The translations under genes and the position numbers were made by a program. Positions 44,531 through 56,626 of a stretch of 64,000 nucleotides of DNA are shown piece after piece. The stretch is from Apoderus coryli. Taxonomy: Eukaryota; Arthropoda; Insecta; Coleoptera; Attelabidae. The notes below the pieces were generated by a model. The model had not been told where the DNA came from. It searched no databases and saw only the letters and a program-made list of their open reading frames with translations. Positions within the stretch are counted from its first letter, which is position 1. Every line of letters begins with the position of its first letter. The stretch lies in assembly GCA_911728435.2 (NCBI GenBank), contig OU452212.1:6764563-6828562 (forward strand), written 5' to 3'.

Positions 44531-45872
44531 ATAGAGAGATTTACCCGTTTCCGAGTCAAAGACAGATTTTAATTTTAAGATAATTAAAACTAAAATCAGA
44601 CGTTTTACACTTTGGTATCTTCACCAAAATGAATAAAGCATAAATTTCAATTAAAATAGGTTACGCTGAATCTGTTGTTATAACGGGCTTCTATACAGTT
44701 TTGTTTGTATAAAAAAGAATCCGTAATATCTGCCGATTTAAGCAACGAATATTTGCTCAGGTCATGGTCCACTATTACCAAAAAAAATAACAGTTTCTAC
44801 AGAGCTATTATAGCAAGTAAATACAAATTAATAAACCAATTAACAAAACAAAAAAATACTCACCAAATAATTTAATCCAATAACCATAATATAATATGTA
44901 ATAATTCCAAATAATAATGCAAAAATGTATATTATTCAAATAAATAGGTCACTATGTACTTAGTGATGCTAGTGATTTAAATGCACTAATACACTTAACA
45001 CTTCCGGTTATCAAGTTCTATTGTTTGTTATATTTAAACAACAAGTGTCACTTCTGTTTTTTAATATTCTGTTGCCGAAAATAAAATTATCCTTGTTAGA
45101 ATCACCAAAATCTCTTTATGTATGTCAGTATGTCATATCTATTATTGTTCACTGTCAATTCAACAAATAAACCTTCTTTATTACTATATAAAAATGTTGA
45201 ATTTTCATATCCACAATTCATTCGTTTAAAAAAACTCGAAAACTCTTCGGAACTTCACTAAACCCTCACTGGTCCTTCGAAAAACATTAAAACTAACACG
45301 ATCCTTAAACCATATAACATTATCCTTTAACAAATTGATAAAACTACGAACTGATGCTTATAGTACCAAAGTCGTTTACGGACTGGGTACCATCATCATC
45401 AAGCCGTCGTCGCAAGAGCTGAAGAGTTATTTTTTGTGTTATTTTTTCGGACTATGTTGGTGGTGTGTGAGTGCACTACCCCCACCACCGCTTATCCAAA
45501 ACAAATAATAAATACATAAACACGGCACTCAGAAACGTGTACATAGTTACTCTAATAAAGTTGGGTACCGGAGAGGCTTGAAAATTTTTGGGCCTCCCCT
45601 CTTGTGTAACAACACAACACAAGCGCTCTTTTAATACATTTTATATGTATAACTGTACTTGTAGTAGAAGACTTGATGCGTGCAAGAAGTAGGTACCACG
45701 AAGAAGTAGGCATGTAACCTACTTTACGGACCTATGCAGAGCCGGATTTGGACGCTGTTGATTGGAAATAATTTATGATTACATATTTATCATGGATATT
45801 GCGGTTAGGTTACAGTAAAGTTATTATTATTAGTAAAGAAAAGCATTTAGGCAAAGTCCATATTTTGCATAT
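44531..45872. other. Non-coding region with a less AT-rich patch
   Basis: 45340-45760 is richer in G and C (around ATCATCAAGCCGTCGTCGC and CCCCCACCACCGC). It could be a host promoter or 5' exon, perhaps of the minus-strand zinc-finger gene, but no donor site or start codon supports that. Nothing else is recognised. Confidence 0.35.
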
Positions 45873-45894
45873 ATAGGGTGTTTCATAATATATG
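45873..45894 (+). repeat. Terminal-like sequence, left partner
   Basis: ATAGGGTGTTTCATAATATA, then TG, is the near-perfect inverted partner of 49552-49575. The two could be the ends of one element split by the LINE that lies between them. Confidence 0.5.
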
Positions 45895-45954
45895 TATAGG
45901 TATTTCTATCTTTTTTTATTCGTGTATTAATAAAAAAAATATTTTAAAACAAAA

Positions 45955-48240
45955 AAGTCTAATAAACCATGGATAACCTTTGCTGTGAAAAAGATGATAT
46001 CATTGAAAAATAGGGCATTTCAAAAATTCAAGCAAACTAAAGCAGCATCAGATTGGCAAAACTATAAAGATATAAAAAATATGTCAACCAATGCTATTGC
46101 GCGGGAAAAAAAAGCATATCAAGAGTTTCATATAAATAGGTTTAAAGGTAATACAGGTATCCTTTGGAGAACCCTGAGTAGATTGGACATTCATAAAAAG
46201 GCCTCTCCCGCGAGCATTCCTCAAGTACTGGCACACAACCCATCTGAAATAAATAATTACTTTCTGCAACATTCGAGATATGTCCCACCTGACAAAGAGC
46301 TATTGAATTCTTATCTCCACAATTCTAAGTGTAATTTTGACCATTTACTAGAGTTCTCAACTGTAAGTGTGGATACTGTCAAGAAATATTTGTTGGAGAT
46401 TAGAACCAATGCTGTTGGTCCCGATAAACTGAACGCTCAGATGCTATTGTTGTGTTGTCCTCGTATTGTACCTGTCTTGACACATATAATAAATTATTGT
46501 GTTCTTACTAGAACCTTCCCCAATTCTTGGAAAGTTGCTAAAGTCATACCCTTACCGAAAAAGAAAGAGGTTCATGATTACAACGATTTACGTCCAATTT
46601 CACTTTTGTCTCCTGTATCAAAGATACTTGAAAAGATTATCTGCTGCCAAATTAAAACTCATGTTGACAGGTATAATATATTGCCGATTCGACAGTCCGG
46701 ATTTAGGAAAGGCTATAGTTGTACCACTTCCCTCCTGGATATTACGGATGATATATTCCATGTTTTGGATAACAAAAAGAATGCTGCATTGGTGCTAATA
46801 GATTTTTCCAAGGCTTTTGATAGGATTAGTTATGAAATATTGTTTTCAATTTTAAAATTTACTGGATTCTCGAGTGCCGCTTTAGATTTGTTAAAGAATT
46901 ATTTTGACGGAAGGTGTCAATATGTTTTTACAGAGACTGGTATTTCAAGTGTTGCTAATGTTTCTTCTGGTGTGCCACAGGGGTCTATACTGGGGCCCCT
47001 ACTTTTTTCAATATATACTTCTGGTTTATCTACTGTTCTCAAATATGGGAAACTTTACATGTATGCCGACGATAGTCAATTTAAGTATTCTTTTCATCAT
47101 AATGATTTGGTAATGGCTTCAGATAGTATTAATGAGGATCTCAGATCTATTGCCACCTGGTCAAAAAAACATCAACTAGATATTAATTCAAGTAAGACAA
47201 AAGTACTATTATTTGGAAAGGATAGACATTTTATTGAACAAAATCTCAAATTATCACTTAATAATGTGTCTTTAACATACAGTAGTGTGGCCAGAAATTT
47301 AGGTTTGCTAATGGATAATGAACTTCGTTTTACGGATCATATCTCTGCATGTATAAGCAAAGGATATGCAGCGTTAAAAATGTTGTATCCACACAGATAT
47401 ATATTGTCGCAATGTGTCAAACTTAAGTTGACAGACTCCTTAGTGTTAAGCAATTTTAATTTTTGTGATGTTATATATGGTCCATGTCTTCTGAGGTGTT
47501 ATAGTGAACGAATTCAGCGTGTTCAAAAATCGTGTCTTAGATATGTGTATGGTATCAGGAAATATGAAAGAATCAGTCATAAATTGAAATCTGCGGGCTG
47601 GTTGTCGATGGAAGATAGAAGATTTCTGCATGCTTCTTGTCTCTTTCACTCGATAATGATCCATAAGCATCCACCTTACCTATATGATAAAATTACATTT
47701 AGATGCGATATCCATAATTTAAATCTTAGACATAAGGGCTTGCTTTCTGCTCCACTGCACAGGACGGAATTATTTAAGAGGTCATACGCTTACAATGTTT
47801 ACTCAATTTACAATCAAGTCCCAGGTGAGTTAAATGACTTACCTATGCTTTCATTTAAATGCAAACTTAGACATCGCTTACTATTTGGATGAGTCAGACT
47901 TTTAGGAATGGTTTTTAATCCTTATCTCATCTCGTCTTCTAATCTCCTTTTTTTTTTCTTCTAATATTCATGTATAGGTATAATATATTATTAATGTAGA
48001 CTTATTAGGTAATACTGTTTGTGCTATTTCTGTTTGTGTTTTTTTTTTTTAAGGATAAACATATGTTTATGTCTTTTGTTGAATTTGTTTTTCACAGGGT
48101 TAAAATTTAGATCAGTACATACTGCCTTTTTAACCCTTTTTGTAGTTCTACATTATTTAGTTAGTAAGTTTAAGTTGTATAATCTTTTTGTTTTAGAGAA
48201 CTGCAAATAAACTGATTTATTATTATTATTATTAATAGTA
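45955..48240 (+). mobile_element. Jockey/CR1-like LINE with an open 635-aa reverse transcriptase
   Basis: The best preserved element in the window. The frame is open from about 45955 (NKPWITFAVKK before the first ATG at 45985) to the stop at 47890-47892. In order: a pre-RT segment; RT fingers (VIPLPKKKEVHDYNDLRPIS, then LEKIICCQI); block A LIDFSKAFDRISY; block B SGVPQGSILGPLLFSIYTSG; catalytic box MYADDSQF (about residue 358); the KVLLFGKD and LGLLMDNELRF region; and a C-terminal domain ending HRLLFG. The endonuclease and ORF1 are missing, so it is 5' truncated. The 3' UTR of about 350 bp has an AATAAA near 48207 and ends in a TTA run (48218-48235). The intact frame suggests a fairly recent insertion. 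A fragment of a relative lies at 28650-28805. Confidence 0.92.
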
Positions 48241-49280
48241 AAACATTATTTATTTCGGTCTCTCTCTTCCCTGTATGCGGCAGTTGACACCCTTGCCAGT
48301 GCTTGGCGCTGCGACACACCAATAGCCTATTTATTTATCATACACGTTCTTATGCAGATGAAGCGTGCCTCAAAGCATTTTCACCAATTATTCTACAACA
48401 ATGGGCAACACTGCCATCTGGCATATACCCACTATACAACCACCTATCTCTCTTCGTATAAACATAGTTGCCAACGTTTAATTGTACTAAGCATAGCATA
48501 CGAATCTTGCCATTAAAAAAACACTATAAGAAGCACGCTTCATATATATGCAGCAGGTATTTAATGTAAAATAAGGTTATATGACAACGCTTGGCGAGTG
48601 TTTTGTACCTAAATGTCGATGATTATTTTGATTATATCTATCTCTATCACACAGTCGCAAATGTCTAGTGCTATGCTAATATTATTTTTATTTACTTTTC
48701 GGAAAGCTTAAAGTTTTGATATTTTGAATACAAATTAGTCTTTCTATTTAGTTAAGTAGTACCTACATATTTAATTGAAATTTTAAAATCTTAAAAAGTA
48801 GTGGACAAATTAAAAATATATATATATATACGGTTATTAATTAGTAGGTACCTACCTATTTTTATCAAAAATAAATGGGTAGGTACCGTAAAATATTGTT
48901 TTTTTATTAATATAATATATTATAATATCTCATACTTTAATATGGAAGAAGCAAGTGGAAGTAGTACACATCAGCAGCGTAAATTATATATACGCTGACA
49001 TCAGGTAAGCGCAGTTATTATGAAAAATTATAGTTTATTTTTTAATTTTAACTAAAGTTAAGTTTTTTTAATCAACACTCCTTATAAGAACAGAAAAATC
49101 TTGTTAAAAATACACAGACACACATGTTCCAGATTTAAATAAATGTTTGATAAATATAAATAAAGACAAATGCATAAATTTTACTCGAAAACGGTCAACT
49201 TTAGAGCTTATGACCAGGAGTACTTTTTTTGTGTAGAAAACATTGGCGGTTCAAATGGGATCTTAAAACCGTACTATTTC
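48241..49280. other. Non-coding region
   Basis: 48241-48600 is less AT-rich but shows no frame or motif. 48840-48890 holds a local inverted repeat of TAGGTACC words. No gene is supported. Confidence 0.4.
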
Positions 49281-49575
49281 CAGTGGCGTAGAAATTGGGG
49301 AGAAAAACACCCACTACCCTTTCAAAATCTTCACCAATTATGAATTAAAAAAAAAACATTCTTGCACAAAACAAAGGTTATTATGAGTAGCAAATGCTTA
49401 CAAAAGCTGTTTTCTGTACGATAAACGATTCCGGAGATATCCGCAAAAAACAGATTTTTTTTTTCAATTAAAATGGTGCATTTTAGAGGGTCAGTTAATA
49501 GAAACTTTTTTTCATATTTTTGGAGGCGCTCTCACATCCTGAAGTCCTGCGCATATATTATGAAACACCCTGTAT
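49281..49575. mobile_element. CAGTGGCGTAG-started repeat and CACCCTGTA end
   Basis: CAGTGGCGTAGAAATTGGGG at 49281 resembles the start of the elements at 5892 and 12890-13023 (minus). CATATATTATGAAACACCCT, then GTAT, at 49552-49575 is the inverted partner of 45873-45894. Whether these belong to one element is not clear. Confidence 0.4.
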
Positions 49576-50476
49576 AGTGCATTTTTACATCAATAATTGT
49601 TAGAATAGAATTTCCTAATTCTATACATAATTTTTAAATTTAAAACCAAAGCAGAGGAAACCCCATCCTAATAAAAGATGGTAAACAGACCCTTGTCTCT
49701 TACTTTCCAGTTTTTTTTAAACTCTGAAATAGATTAGAATTTTGTCTGCACAAAGATCAAATCTGGAGATAACAGAGAGTTGGGCGTAAAAATATATTAA
49801 TTATTTTAAAAGAATATTTGCAAAGCCGTCCCTGGGATATTTATAAATATACAAAAGCATTAAGAAGAGAAGACGACGAGGAATAACAACAACTACAAGA
49901 ATGAGATAGGATTTGAAGAGTTACATTTATCTTTTGCTCTATAGAGTAAGGTTTTGGCAATATTTTAAGATCACTTATTTTACTAAATAATCAGATATCC
50001 TTATGGATCAAACAACCAAGAAAAAAACAAGTAGAATATCGTCAATTATTTTTTAAACGTCAACAATGGGATAACCACATAAATATATGGTTATTTTGAT
50101 TCCAAATGACCTCCCCCTTCCCCCCTTATAGTTTGCTCATCGACTTCTGGGACACCCTGTACCCCGTAGGGATCACAATAATGAACCCCATCTTCTCAGA
50201 TAAATTTCATATTATAAAATAGCGGGTACGTAATCTTTAGACATCGTTGTGTCTTTTTAATATTCGCTATAAATTCTTATTTATTTTGAAAGGTTTTGAT
50301 TACTATAAAATTTCAAAAAAACTGATGCTATTTTGGATTTTACGTGTCGGCAAAAGCAGAATGAATTGTTTAAAAAATTGTCGGCCTTGGTGGAATTGAC
50401 GTACATTAAATTAGATCACATTGGCGTTCGAAAAGAGTGTAAAAAAGGGTTAAAAACTAAAAATAAATAAACACCC
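49576..50476. other. Non-coding region with element scraps
   Basis: A CACCCTGTACC end lies at about 50153, at the right side of a possible degraded MITE. No gene. Confidence 0.4.
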
Positions 50477-51160
50477 TAATAACGGGTGATTTTTTAGCTA
50501 CACTGTTTTTGGCAGCTCAGCTGTTTTCGTGTAACATGATACTGTTAAACATGTTCAGTTTGGTATATAATTTAACCATGAATCGACTTACAAACGAACA
50601 ACGCTTGCAGATTATTGAACTTTATTATCAAAATTCATGCTCGGTTAAGAAAGTGCATCGGGCACTTCTTCCATTTTATGGTCAGGTTGTGCGACCTTCT
50701 GAGGCAGCTATTCGGAATATTGTGACTAAATTTTGCACCAAATTTACATTATTTGACATTAAACCACAAACAGGCATACGTAGAGGGTGGACAGAGTGGA
50801 CAAGTTAGCGAAAGGATTTGGGTGTAAAACCTTTTAAAATACAGCTGGTGCAAGAAATGACCCCAACTCAACCCTACCTAACTTTTGCTGGCAAAGTTGG
50901 ATGCAGATCCATTTTTTATCGGGAAATTGTGCTCAGTTCTGGTTGAATGGATACGTGAACAAGCAAAATTGTCGCATTTGGTGTGAAGAGCAACCAGAAG
51001 CATCGCAAGAACTACCAATGCATCCCGAAAAATGCACTGTTTGGTGTGGATTATGGGCCGCTTTCAAAGACGACGAATTCAGGAACGTTACTGTGAATGG
51101 CGAGCACTACCGTTCAATGATTACAATTTTTTTTTGCCCAAAAGTTTTTTTTCAATGAAA
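50477..51160 (+). pseudogene. Tc3-like transposase relic with left terminal repeat
   Basis: The left end is TAATAACGGGTGATTTTTTA at 50477. The protein begins at 50578 (MNRLTNEQRLQIIELYYQN). It has the same helix-turn-helix as the N-half of the chimera at 17052 (SCSVKKVHRALLPFYGQ), then LGVKPFKIQLVQEM. After a gap come FWLNGYVNKQNCRIWCEEQPE and EKCTVWCGLWA, then FKDDEFRNVTVNGEHYRSMI. The first catalytic D region is deleted, with frameshifts near 50785 and 51150. The C-terminal half is missing. Confidence 0.88.
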
Positions 51161-51731
51161 TCCGAGAGTAGAAAAACATACGGACTTCATTAGGAAGAAT
51201 TAACTGTCAGCTGTAATTTTTGAACATACTGAAATAATTCTATCTATTTTTGTTTCTCTCGCCGAAAGTTTCCCGTCTTATTCTAGTAATATTCCAGCCT
51301 GATCGATGGATAAGCTATAATTAAAAATTAAAAACGTTTAGAGTAAAATATACCAATCCGCAAAATAATAATTGTTTTAAATTATGTAACATCAATTATT
51401 TCTATATCATAGTGATAAATTTGAGTTACATAAATCATAATAGTGTGCTATACAAACGTCTAATAATATCTGGTACAATGATTATATTTGTAGGCAACTA
51501 TTATTTCTTACCAATATACAAACTGTTATTTTATTTCATACCTAAGTACTCAAGAAAATTTGTAATTATGCTTCTGTACAAAAGCGTAACATTTTTAGAT
51601 AATTGCGCTTGTAATATTTTGGTACTGAATTAATAATTACAGTTATTACCAAATTCCTGCACATAAATAATCAACAAATTTTGATTTGGTAGTCAGGTTA
51701 TAATTCAGCTTTTAACAATAAAACTTATTCA
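51161..51731. other. AT-rich spacer
   Basis: Nothing recognised. The 73-aa frame at 51412 has no domain. Confidence 0.4.
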
Positions 51732-52951
51732 AATCATATCGTACTGTTGTATACTCTTTCCAATCTTAGTATATAATGCTATAAAAAACCACAACCCCAT
51801 ATTTCTTTGTAAAGTCAATGCCGACCTCCGCCATCCATAGGCGCCGCATTTTAACTTTTCATAACAATACCTGCATGCCCTACGATATTTTAAAAATCCT
51901 TTATGCTGAATAATAACGGGGTCTATGGCCGGAAAAATGTGATCCACCGATTTTTTCCATATGTCAGTTTTGTCTAAATCAGATATAACGGTTCTTATAT
52001 TCTCTAGGATTACAGCGCTTAATGTCGGATTCTGATTGCATTTTCTCAACTGTTCTTTTAGACTGCTCCAAACCCATTCTATCGGATTGAATGTGCAGAA
52101 ATATGGAGGTAAACGTAAATAACTATAACGTATTCTTTTTTAAAATTGTATCATAAACTTTAACTTTCATATATCCTCCTTTTTTGTATTATTATTAGGT
52201 ATTTTATTTAACATTCCCGAATGATCAGATGCATTATCCATAACGATAACTGAACTTGGGGGAATATCAGGTACTAGCTGTTCAGCAAACCATTTTTCAA
52301 ACAAATTTGCGTGGTAGCCGCAGAAGACTGTCTTATGTTTTTGGCTGACAAGAGCAGTGCGTTGGGTACGAACCCATTTTCACTTCCCGCATGTAGAATT
52401 ATTACCCGTTTTCCCCTTGAACATGGAGCATTTTAAGTACAATTTTGAGTCATGTCTACCCAACCGTACTTCACAGTATCATGCGTATCAAACCACGTCT
52501 TGTCAAGATATATTATCGTTCTGTTTGACTCGCGGTACTCTTTTATTTTACGCAAATATTCCTCGCGCATTTCCACAATACGGCGTGATTCCATAATTAA
52601 GTTTCTTATATTTAAATCCGCACTCTAATAAAATACCTCTTAAAGTTTCCAAAGATCGATAATTATAATTAGGGTATTCGCTCAGTTTATTCGAAATCAT
52701 TTCCAAAGTAGGGACTTTATTTTCTTTATAAAAATTATGAATTGTTCTTCCTTTGAGGCATCGTCAATATTTTTAAATTTTTGATTTTTCCGTTTTCTTT
52801 TAACAGAGTGATCTACAACAACCCCTTTTCTAATAACTAGATTAATAATAGAAACCGGAATCTGAGTTAATTCAAACATTCTTTTTATAATAAGTGTATT
52901 CGTCACTTTATTATTTTCAGACCTTAACTGATGATAAATATTTTTGCTCAT
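51732..52951 (-). pseudogene. DDE_3/IS630-type transposase relic, minus strand
   Basis: On the minus strand the frame starts at 52951 (MSKNIYHQLRSENNKVTNTL). Then come EKIPTLEMISNKLSEYPNYN-like and LLECGFKYKKLNYG-like segments in other frames, then TVKYGWVDMTQNC, GKRVIILHAGSENGFVPNAL, and LPPYFCTFNPIEWVWSSLKE, the third catalytic region of DDE_3 transposases (with N-P-I-E). The last frame ends at 51729-51731. Several stops and frameshifts make it dead. It is the kind of transposase found in many copies in insects and once taken for host genes. Confidence 0.75.
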
Positions 52952-53035
52952 ATAAATATTGATGCTTAAACTCCCAACGTGTTCCGCTCGTGTCGTATAC
53001 CATCATAACGTATCGCGGTTCTATACACTGTCACT

Positions 53036-53310
53036 GTATACAGTGACGGAAAAAGTTTCATCCACTTAAGGTTTTATTAAAAATTATTATGTAATTTGCT
53101 AGATCTTCTTAAATTTTATTAATCTAAGAAAAACTATTGAACAGGTCGTGGTTACAATATTCTGCCACCGTGTTTTACTGTCGGACCCAAATTTTCTTCG
53201 TAAATTCCACATTAAGTCTTCGCCATACCATATGATGAACATCCGATCTGAGGAAATAACACGTTGCCAAAAATTATTTGTTAATTAACCAATAGTTTTG
53301 CCAGTCCCTG
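53036..53310 (-). mobile_element. Tc1-like element, internally deleted
   Basis: The right side on the minus strand begins at TACAGTGACGGAAAAAGTTT (53036 on the plus strand), and CCAGTCCCTGTA lies near 53303-53314, as in Tc1-like terminal repeats. In between, the minus strand reads NVEFTKKIWVRQ and GPTVKHGGR in different frames, parts of a Tc1 transposase around the second catalytic region. Only about 275 bp remain. Confidence 0.6.
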
Positions 53311-54082
53311 TATTTAGTTTTATTATAAGTCGGCATCCTTTAACAATCATGATTTATTATACGTCTTATATACGAGGGAGAAATGTATTGAATTCCATGC
53401 CCATTTCTAATGTAAAGAGGCATGGGAACGGATAGCCCCGGTAGAATCTTTAAATTTATATATTATAAAGTAGGAATGGAAAGACTATATGTAAAGCTTA
53501 TATCCAAAAATCTTATATATGCCTACACAAACGAAGCTTTATTGATCTCGTCATAAAGCTCTATACTTTATTGAGTTGTAAAAGAAAAAAAAATAACTCT
53601 TGTTAATATGAATATTTCTATATTTTATCTAGACACATGAATATATTGCTACAACTTCACTTAACTCAAAAACTGAAATATCCTTCCCACAAATTTTGTT
53701 TATTCACATTTCCAAAATCTTTAAAGCGTAAACCAATAAATTATAAATTGTGTGACGATATATTCGACTAAGTGAAAAATGTTTGTAAATATCAATTAGG
53801 CATGCTAAATGCTGATTTAATGCAGAGCTGAATTAAAATGAAATTCACCTATGCTCTTTGTGTGTGGTAACCAATAGTGGACATTTTTGTCACTGTCTGA
53901 GAACAATAGGAGTTCTCCTTTGACGACAACTTTAAAATTTCAGTGCCGAAAAAGGCTAAAATATTCAAATGGTAGAATAATTTTTGTACAATAAAAAAAC
54001 CTAGTTTATTCCTTTTCAAATTTTTGCATATTTTGGTCGGTGGAATATTTCGTGAATTTATCTTAAATTACTTCAAATCTCG
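53311..54082. other. AT-rich non-coding region
   Basis: Nothing recognised. Confidence 0.4.
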
Positions 54083-54235
54083 CTGGACTGGCCGAGGTGG
54101 CCCGCACCTGCATGATCATCGGATTTAAACCCACAGGATTTTTTCAGGTGTGGCCACCTGAAGTCCTTAGTTTACCCTATTCCTGTGGAAAATGTGGAAG
54201 GCCTTAGGAATCGAATTATGGCTGAGTGTAATTCC
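54083..54235 (+). pseudogene. DDE_3-type transposase fragment (C-terminal)
   Basis: The frame SSDLNPQDFFRCGHLKSLVY, then PVENVEGLRNRI, matches the third catalytic region (normally RSPDLNPLDFFLWG) and the following helix of DDE_3 transposases such as 24530 and 60924. It stops abruptly where reverse-transcriptase sequence starts. Confidence 0.72.
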
Positions 54236-55090
54236 GGTACCTAAAGTTCATCGGGTCGGTCGTAGACGCTAGTGATCTGAGGCCAATACATATGAAACGG
54301 CTTTCCAGAATATATTGTTTCAGTGGAAGAGCGACTCTGATTGTGGTCGAATAATAGGGCGTGTATTCTTGGATATCAAGCGGACTTTTGAGACTATTGA
54401 TAGGGGAAAACTTCTTTTTAAATTAAAAAAATGAGGATTTCAGGAATTGCTTTAGCTTGGCTTGCCGACTATCCAGATAATAGAAAACAACGGACAAAAA
54501 TTAATGGATTGGTTTCACCGGAGATAGAGAATATTCATGGCGTACCACAAGGTAGTTCTTTGAAACCGCTCTTGCTTCTACTTTATATTAATGATGTTGT
54601 GCATGCCGTTGATCACTGCAAAATTAATCTATTTGCTGACGATACTCTTGTCTATTTTTCAGGGACTTAATGGCCTTTCCGAAGTGGTAAATATAACCTT
54701 GAATATTGATGTGTTTCAGGTTGTTTCTTGGTGTAACAGAAATTTAATTTAATTGAATAATAATAAGACAAAATGTATGATTTTTGGTAGTAAACACATT
54801 CCAATTTAAACACAAAAATAATGATGAACGGTGAAGTCGTGGAGAGAGTGGAAAGCATGAAGTATTTGGGTATTATTATCGATAGTAATCTGACTTTTAA
54901 AGACCATGTATTGGTTGTTATTTCCAGAGTGTCAAAATCTGTACACTTCTTAGTTAGAATAGCCACTTCATTGACAAGATAGTCAAGATTGATGGCTTAC
55001 AATACTCTTGTATTGCCCCATTATACATTTTCTGCCTCCTTAAATATTGCCGCGACTTTTCAAACACTCTGGATATTAATATTAATAAAA
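54228..55090 (+). pseudogene. Jockey-like LINE reverse transcriptase fragment
   Basis: Starts with IPVPKVH, then SDLRPIHMKRLSRI (RT fingers), then FLDIKRTFETIDRGKLLFKL (block A), GVPQGSSLKPLLLLLYINDV (block B, with K for G), and NLFADDTLVYF (catalytic box, 54630 on). A stop at 54668-54670 is followed by KYLGIIIDSNLTFKDHV and MAYNTLVLPHYTF in other frames. It joins directly to the preceding transposase fragment. Confidence 0.82.
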
Positions 55091-56626
55091 AAGCTCCTTT
55101 GAAACTAGCTTCTCAACACCAATATTACTAGGAGAAAAATCTTGTAACTTTCTTAAAAATAGGAATATGAAACATATTATATACGAGTATGATAATGACA
55201 AAAAAATGGTCTCATGCATGTGGAAAGTTGTGCTGAATATGATTCAAATAAAATTATAATCATACCATTTACTTAAAATTGGTTAAATAAACAAAAACTG
55301 AGTATAACAAAATATTAAAAAAAGATGCTTATGTTTAAGACTATCTCAAAGATTCAGGATTTTTTCGGTGTTGTAAGTTTTCTTCAATAGTTTTAAGAAT
55401 ACAATTTAAATACAGTTGGTACACGTCAGAAAGTCAAGATCTGGAATTATTGAGAATTTTTCAAAACCTACGAGAAATTTGAGCCTCTCTAACTTTGGTA
55501 CGCCGCCTCTACTTTCGATTAAATAATAATTTAGAAACTCTGTTTAATGTAGAAACTTTTGGGTCTCTTGGATGTTTTTCGAGAACTGTAGAATTTTTTA
55601 ACAAGAGACTTTTGAGATTTACGATTAAGTAGTTAAAAGTAGTGACTACATTTTATTTTATTCTTTAAATGCGAAGAACAAAGTGGGAAATGGAAGATTA
55701 ATTGATTAATTGTAAATTAATAAACAAAAATTTGAGTAAATTAATTAAATCAATCCTGAAACTTTGACACCTTCTATCTCAGAAACAAAGGTTCCAGGGA
55801 TGTTTGAAAATTAATACTTTTAAATGTTGTCCCATCAAATAGACACCATTAAACACAAGATATGTGAATAAGGATTGACACAATAAACTTACAAGACCAT
55901 TGTAATCAGATAGCGATATTTAAGGGTTGTAAATCAGAATTCGGGCATGTAAATCAGCAGGTGGTGATCCAAATACCTGCTGATACGTTTTGTTGTGGCC
56001 ACAAACGCTTGTAAGTCCACCAGAACAAATTGATATGTATATTATGTATAACAGTTGACTTGACAGGTATACAACAAATAAAGGTATTTCCTATACACTA
56101 AAAAGTATATGGATGCTAAAAAGAAGTAGCTAAGTGACAGGTATATATATGATAAATACTTTTTAAAGCATTTACTGCATGGGAGCTTTTATAGTTCTAT
56201 GGTTTTTGTACAAATTTAGGTTAACCGCGTGTTTTACTGAGAATAAGTTTGCAAGTTACTGAATTTTGTTTGCAGCAGTATATAAATGGATTTAAAATGT
56301 TACAAGGGTTGTTTCTTTTATGATCTGACTCGCCGTTTTTTAAATTTCAAAAGTTTTAGGATTAGGTGAATCAGGATGTCAAGAGTGGACTTTTGGTAGG
56401 CTTCGACGGGAATTAAGTACGACAAACAAGATATACTTACGTAAGGGTTCTCTATACCTAAATATAGAGCGTTTTGATTTATTATTTAATTTTAGTTCTC
56501 ACATTGCAAGGTCTTGGAAAAAAACTAGGACTTTTGATGGCTACTTTTAGAAAACATTCCATTAAGCATCAGATAAAAATATGGTTAAAGTAAATGGTGC
56601 CCTGCATACCGCAAACTAACCTTAGT
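55091..56626. other. Non-coding region with possible LINE C-terminal scraps
   Basis: Around 55480-55630 (VRRLYFRLNNNLETLFN-like) and 56400-56560 (LYLNIERFDLLFNFSSHI-like) single frames have the flavour of LINE C-terminal regions, but there is no diagnostic motif. No gene is supported. Confidence 0.35.

Noticed and set aside
45340..45760. GC-richer patch as a promoter or first exon of the zinc-finger gene
   Set aside because: No convincing donor site, start or TATA arrangement could be shown on the minus strand; it would need RNA evidence.
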